Positions 61,415-64,000 of a DNA stretch of 64,000 nucleotides are shown here, one piece after another. The translations under genes and the position numbers were made by a program. The DNA is from Paenibacillus cremeus. GTDB lineage: Bacteria > Bacillota > Bacilli > Paenibacillales > NBRC-103111. Numbering within the stretch: the first letter of the stretch is position 1; every line of letters starts with the position of its first letter. The DNA lies in NCBI RefSeq assembly GCF_007786445.1, contig NZ_VNJI01000011.1:62001-126000 (forward strand), given 5' to 3'. The notes under the pieces are model-generated. The model was not told the DNA's origin, did no database searches, and saw nothing but the letters and a program-made list of their open reading frames with translations.

Positions 61415-61439
61415 AAACCCTTTATTTATAAGGGTTTTT
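61415..61439 (+). terminator. Second intrinsic terminator
   Basis: AAACCCTT-TATTTAT-AAGGGTTT then TTG. Tandem with the one at 61337. Confidence 0.7.
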
Positions 61440-61480
61440 GAATATGAGGATTAAAAATATTCAGGGAGGTTTTATCCAAA

Positions 61481-61978
61481 ATGTCAAAACAACTTACGCT
61501 TTCATCCATAAATAAAGCCCACGCAAAAGAGTTCAACGAACAAAAGCGAGTAACACTTAAAACAGGTGATTATATCGATTTACAAGTAAGGTTTAAGAAA
61601 ACTAGTATTCAACGCTTCTTAATCGACTATCAAGAAATCCTCGAACAACTTAAAGAAAAAGAAGTGGATATGAACGTCATTAAGGACATCACTTTTATTT
61701 TCTATATGCTCCTTCTACGCCACTTCACAAGTTTAAATATTATCCCGAACGAAGTTGATAAAATGGTAATTGTCTGCGAAAAGTTGATCGACCTTGATAT
61801 TCTAGAGGAAATCATGAATGCTTTTGATCCTGCTGAAATTGAAAAAGTGAATAATATGATGAAACAAGTTAGTGAAAATAGCGACTTGATTGGAGAGCAA
61901 TTAGGAGAGATTTTTGCTAAGGCTGCTTTGAGTAAATTGACACAAAACGAGGTTGAGCAAGATGCCAACATTCAATAG
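61481..61978 (+). CDS. Tail assembly chaperone-like protein
   Basis: 165 residues, helical, directly after the tail-tube gene as in siphoviruses. The C-terminus overlaps the next gene by 17 bp. No clear slippery heptamer was seen for the usual -1 frameshift. Confidence 0.6.
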   Translation: MSKQLTLSSINKAHAKEFNEQKRVTLKTGDYIDLQVRFKKTSIQRFLIDYQEILEQLKEKEVDMNVIKDITFIFYMLLLRHFTSLNIIPNEVDKMVIVCEKLIDLDILEEIMNAFDPAEIEKVNNMMKQVSENSDLIGEQLGEIFAKAALSKLTQNEVEQDANIQ

Positions 61979-62411
61979 TTTGAATGAACTTCAAAAATAC
62001 ATCGAGTCTCAAGCATCAAAAGTATTGAAAAATGAAGTTGCTCAAACAGTTACTCAGGAAATGAGTGAGACAATAAAAGAAGTTGAGTATCCCAAGTATG
62101 TATCACATGCTGAGAATCCGTATATTAGACAAATGGATGATGGTGGCTTGAGTGACGTTCGAAACATGCAAGTAGAGGTTATAGACGATAACACTATATC
62201 CATTACTAATGAGCGTATGGATGGTACTACAGATGTAGCACAAATTTTCGCAACAGGTATTGGATATACATGGAAGAATTCTGAAATTTATAGTATGCAA
62301 CCATTTCCTCGTAATTTCTATGCCGATACTGTTGAAAGATTGTTAAAGAATCAGAAACACGTTGAGGCATTTAAACAAGGTATGACTAGGCTAGGATTGA
62401 ATGTGAAATAA
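61962..62411 (+). CDS. Tail-region protein, HK97 gp10-like in outline
   Basis: 149 residues from the ATG at 61962 behind GAGGTTGAG. N-terminal helix then a beta region (MQVEVIDDNTISITNERMDG) and a basic end; similar in plan to gp10-type tail completion proteins. Uncertain. Confidence 0.5.
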   Translation: MPTFNSLNELQKYIESQASKVLKNEVAQTVTQEMSETIKEVEYPKYVSHAENPYIRQMDDGGLSDVRNMQVEVIDDNTISITNERMDGTTDVAQIFATGIGYTWKNSEIYSMQPFPRNFYADTVERLLKNQKHVEAFKQGMTRLGLNVK

Positions 62412-62436
62412 ATTTTAGATTTTGAATTACTTGTTC

Positions 62437-62512
62437 AACAAGCGCACAAGGGTTGCAAACCTTGAGTGTCACTAACTCATCCTAGTGATACGTTGCGCTT
62501 GTTTCTTTTTAT
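62437..62512 (+). ncRNA. Three-way-junction RNA with terminator tail
   Basis: Outer stem AACAAGCGCA (62437-62446) with TGCGCTTGTT (62494-62503); inside, CAAGG/CCTTG (62447-62451, 62460-62464) and GTCACTA/TAGTGAT (62468-62474, 62483-62489); then TTCTTTTTAT. More elaborate than a normal terminator: the closed junction suggests a structured 3' end or a small RNA. Confidence 0.5.
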
Positions 62513-62555
62513 ATAGGGAAGTTGGGATGGGGTGAATTGAGAGGATGAGAAAGTA

Positions 62556-62744
62556 ATGCCAGCAAAAATAGATTTTAATATTATATATGAAGGAATAATA
62601 AACTATACAAGAAAATTGGGAAGAATACCTACAAATGCTGAAATAGATCAAAATGATAATTTACCCAGTTATCGAACAATACATACTGCATTTGTTAAAA
62701 ACCAAGGTCAGGGATACATTCCATATTTAATTTCAAAATGCTAA
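62556..62744 (+). CDS. Small HTH-like peptide
   Basis: 62 residues (IDFNIIYEGIINYTRKLGRI ... YRTIHTAFVKNQGQGYIPYL), resembling one homing-endonuclease-associated HTH repeat. Its stop overlaps the next start. Could be the N-terminal remnant of a nuclease, or a recombination directionality factor for the integrase. Confidence 0.5.
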   Translation: MPAKIDFNIIYEGIINYTRKLGRIPTNAEIDQNDNLPSYRTIHTAFVKNQGQGYIPYLISKC

Positions 62745-62851
62745 AACGTAATAATTTAAATTACAAAATACTTTATCCTGCTGATTTTCACAATAAATCG
62801 CTTGATGAAGTATTTTCTTTTTTATTTGAAGAATCAAGAGAGGTGGTTTAA
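62738..62851 (+). CDS. 37-residue peptide
   Basis: ATG inside the end of the previous gene and stop overlapping the integrase start (TAATG): coupled on both sides. Not recognised. Confidence 0.45.
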   Translation: MLKRNNLNYKILYPADFHNKSLDEVFSFLFEESREVV

Positions 62852-63873
62852 TGCCTAGAAAAACATTTAAAAAGCAAATCACATCACCAGAACTGACAGA
62901 ACAAATAAATCAAAAAAATAAGAAACTGATTGATCGTTTCTTGAAGGAAAAAAATACACGATGTTCAGACACAACAATTGAAGCTTACACCAGCGACTTA
63001 AATATTTTCTTCACATGGAATCTTCTGAATAATGAAAATAAATTTTTCATTGAAATTAAGAAGATTGAATTCGCAGATTTCTTTAGTTACTGTGTTGAAG
63101 AATTAAAGTGGGGTTCTGCTCGTTTTGGACGAATGAAGTCTTGCCTTAGTTCGCTCTCTGAATTTATCATTCGATACTATGATGAAGATCATCCCAATTT
63201 TAGAAATGTTATCCTAAAAGCAATTGAATCAATGCCTCGTAACCCTGTACGAGAAAAAACGATTTTATCTGAAGAACAAGTAAATAGTCTTTTGAATCAT
63301 CTTAAAAATGAAATCAGCAGACCTCAAGAAGCCTGTCTTCTCGCGTTAGCAATCGCAAGTGGTGCAAGGGTCTCTGAGTGGCTACGATTCACAACCGATA
63401 TCATAGATGAAAATAACACGGCTTTTGAAGATATGTTTCTTGAGACTACTAAGAAAATAAAAACTAAAGGCCGAACCAAGACAGGCAAAATGATTGAGAA
63501 GTATATAATTAAAGACATTTTCCTGCCCTATTATAAAGACTGGTTGGTTGAGAGAGAAAGAATTATGAATGACAAAGGCAAGGATCATAATTCAATCTTT
63601 ATTAAAAGAGATGGTGAACCTGCCACAGTTGAGACAGTTCGAGGATGGATCGAAAAATGGGAATTATTTTTGGGAGTTCCTTTCTATCCTCATTGCCTTC
63701 GTCATTTCATAACTACCTACATGTCTCGTCTAGGAATGTCTTCTGATTTTATCGTTGAAGTGATGGGATGGAATTCTACTGACATGGTTAAGGTCTATAA
63801 CGACTTAACCGCTAAAGAAAAGAAATGGAAAGACCTAGAAAAACTGAAGGATCACTTAACTAAAACAGAATAA
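62851..63873 (+). CDS. Tyrosine recombinase (integrase family)
   Basis: 340 residues. N-terminal SAM-like core-binding domain (about 25-110) and C-terminal catalytic domain with R173 (GARVSEWLR), K206/K210 region, H281-x2-R284 (HCLRH), W307 and Y316, nine residues after W307 as expected. It is inside the tail gene cluster, as YomM is in SPbeta. It could integrate the phage, resolve dimers, or control late genes. Start behind GAGAGGTGG. Confidence 0.85.
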   Translation: MPRKTFKKQITSPELTEQINQKNKKLIDRFLKEKNTRCSDTTIEAYTSDLNIFFTWNLLNNENKFFIEIKKIEFADFFSYCVEELKWGSARFGRMKSCLSSLSEFIIRYYDEDHPNFRNVILKAIESMPRNPVREKTILSEEQVNSLLNHLKNEISRPQEACLLALAIASGARVSEWLRFTTDIIDENNTAFEDMFLETTKKIKTKGRTKTGKMIEKYIIKDIFLPYYKDWLVERERIMNDKGKDHNSIFIKRDGEPATVETVRGWIEKWELFLGVPFYPHCLRHFITTYMSRLGMSSDFIVEVMGWNSTDMVKVYNDLTAKEKKWKDLEKLKDHLTKTE

Positions 63874-63926
63874 AATCACACTTTCATTCCATCGCACAAA
63901 AAAAACAAAATAAGCAAGTTTGACTA

Positions 63927-63957
63927 AGAGAGCCAAATTTACAGGTTCTCTTTTTTA
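63927..63957 (+). terminator. Intrinsic terminator
   Basis: AGAGAGCC (63927-63934) with GGTTCTCT (63944-63951; one G-T pair), then TTTTTATAT. Confidence 0.85.
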
Positions 63958-63995
63958 TATCTAACAAAACAAAAAAACATAGGAGGAATTATAAA

Positions 63996-64000
63996 ATGAT
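63996..64000 (+). CDS. Start of next tail gene (cut by window edge)
   Basis: ATGAT after TAGGAGGAATTATAAA, the same leader style as the capsid and tail-tube genes, suggesting another well-expressed virion protein. Confidence 0.5.

Noticed and set aside
61900-61980. Programmed -1 frameshift between tail chaperone ORFs
   Set aside because: No convincing slippery heptamer was seen near the overlap, and the downstream gene has its own start and site.

Overview
The window looks like most of the early half and the start of the late half of a large temperate phage, or phage-plasmid, of a low-GC Gram-positive host (Bacillota; a Bacillus/Paenibacillus-type host is the best guess). The evidence is AT-rich DNA, strong AGGAGG ribosome binding sites, sigma-A-type promoters, dense U-tailed hairpin terminators, and gene families typical of Bacillota phages. 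No rRNA, tRNA, CRISPR array or classical IS with terminal repeats was seen.

Layout. From 0 to 33.2 kb nearly every gene reads leftward (minus strand). This arm holds a TnpB-like gene (0.25-1.7 kb), a regulatory cluster with several small HTH proteins and an SOS-type promoter (2.5-4.7 kb), and then about 40 small early-type genes, many overlapping or only tens of bases apart. Recognisable members are an M23 peptidase, zinc-ribbon peptides, a MazF-family toxin and a Myb/antirepressor-like regulator. Next come two large plasmid-like proteins (DUF3560 and LPD25 types, 16.4-19.3 kb), a 0.7 kb non-coding region with inverted repeats (23.7-24.4 kb), and a replication block (primase with zinc finger, RecD2-like helicase, 25.5-29.8 kb). 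The arm ends with a tyrosine-recombinase-fold protein that may be a repressor and a NUMOD homing endonuclease (30.1-32.7 kb).

At 33.2 kb transcription diverges and the rest reads rightward. The first block (33.4-40.6 kb) has a TubR-like DNA-binding protein, a TubZ-like tubulin GTPase, small membrane proteins, a pilin-like and a TrbL/VirB6-like polytopic protein, and a soluble FtsK/SpoIIIE translocase. This looks like a combined DNA segregation and DNA movement module. It is followed by a single-chain RNA polymerase of the SPbeta YonO type (41.3-43.8 kb) with an HU protein, a PIN-PhoH protein with damaged ATPase motifs, a metallophosphoesterase and another homing endonuclease.

From 48.8 kb the virion genes run in standard order: ClpP-like protease, small and large terminase, portal, protease/scaffold, decoration protein, major capsid, connectors, tail completion, tail tube and tail chaperone. 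A second, catalytically intact tyrosine recombinase (62.9-63.9 kb) sits in the middle of the tail genes. The RNAP-HU pair and an integrase within the tail genes recall the Bacillus phage SPbeta (YonO-YonN, YomM), so I regard this as a distant SPbeta-like element with different segregation genes.

Regulation. Nine minus-strand promoters in the early arm share a 14-bp palindrome (consensus TTTAYATATRTAAA) over the -35/spacer region, each with exactly 17 bp between -35 and -10. This is a strong candidate for a single phage regulon. At least five probable homing or selfish nucleases, besides the TnpB-like protein, are scattered through the window.
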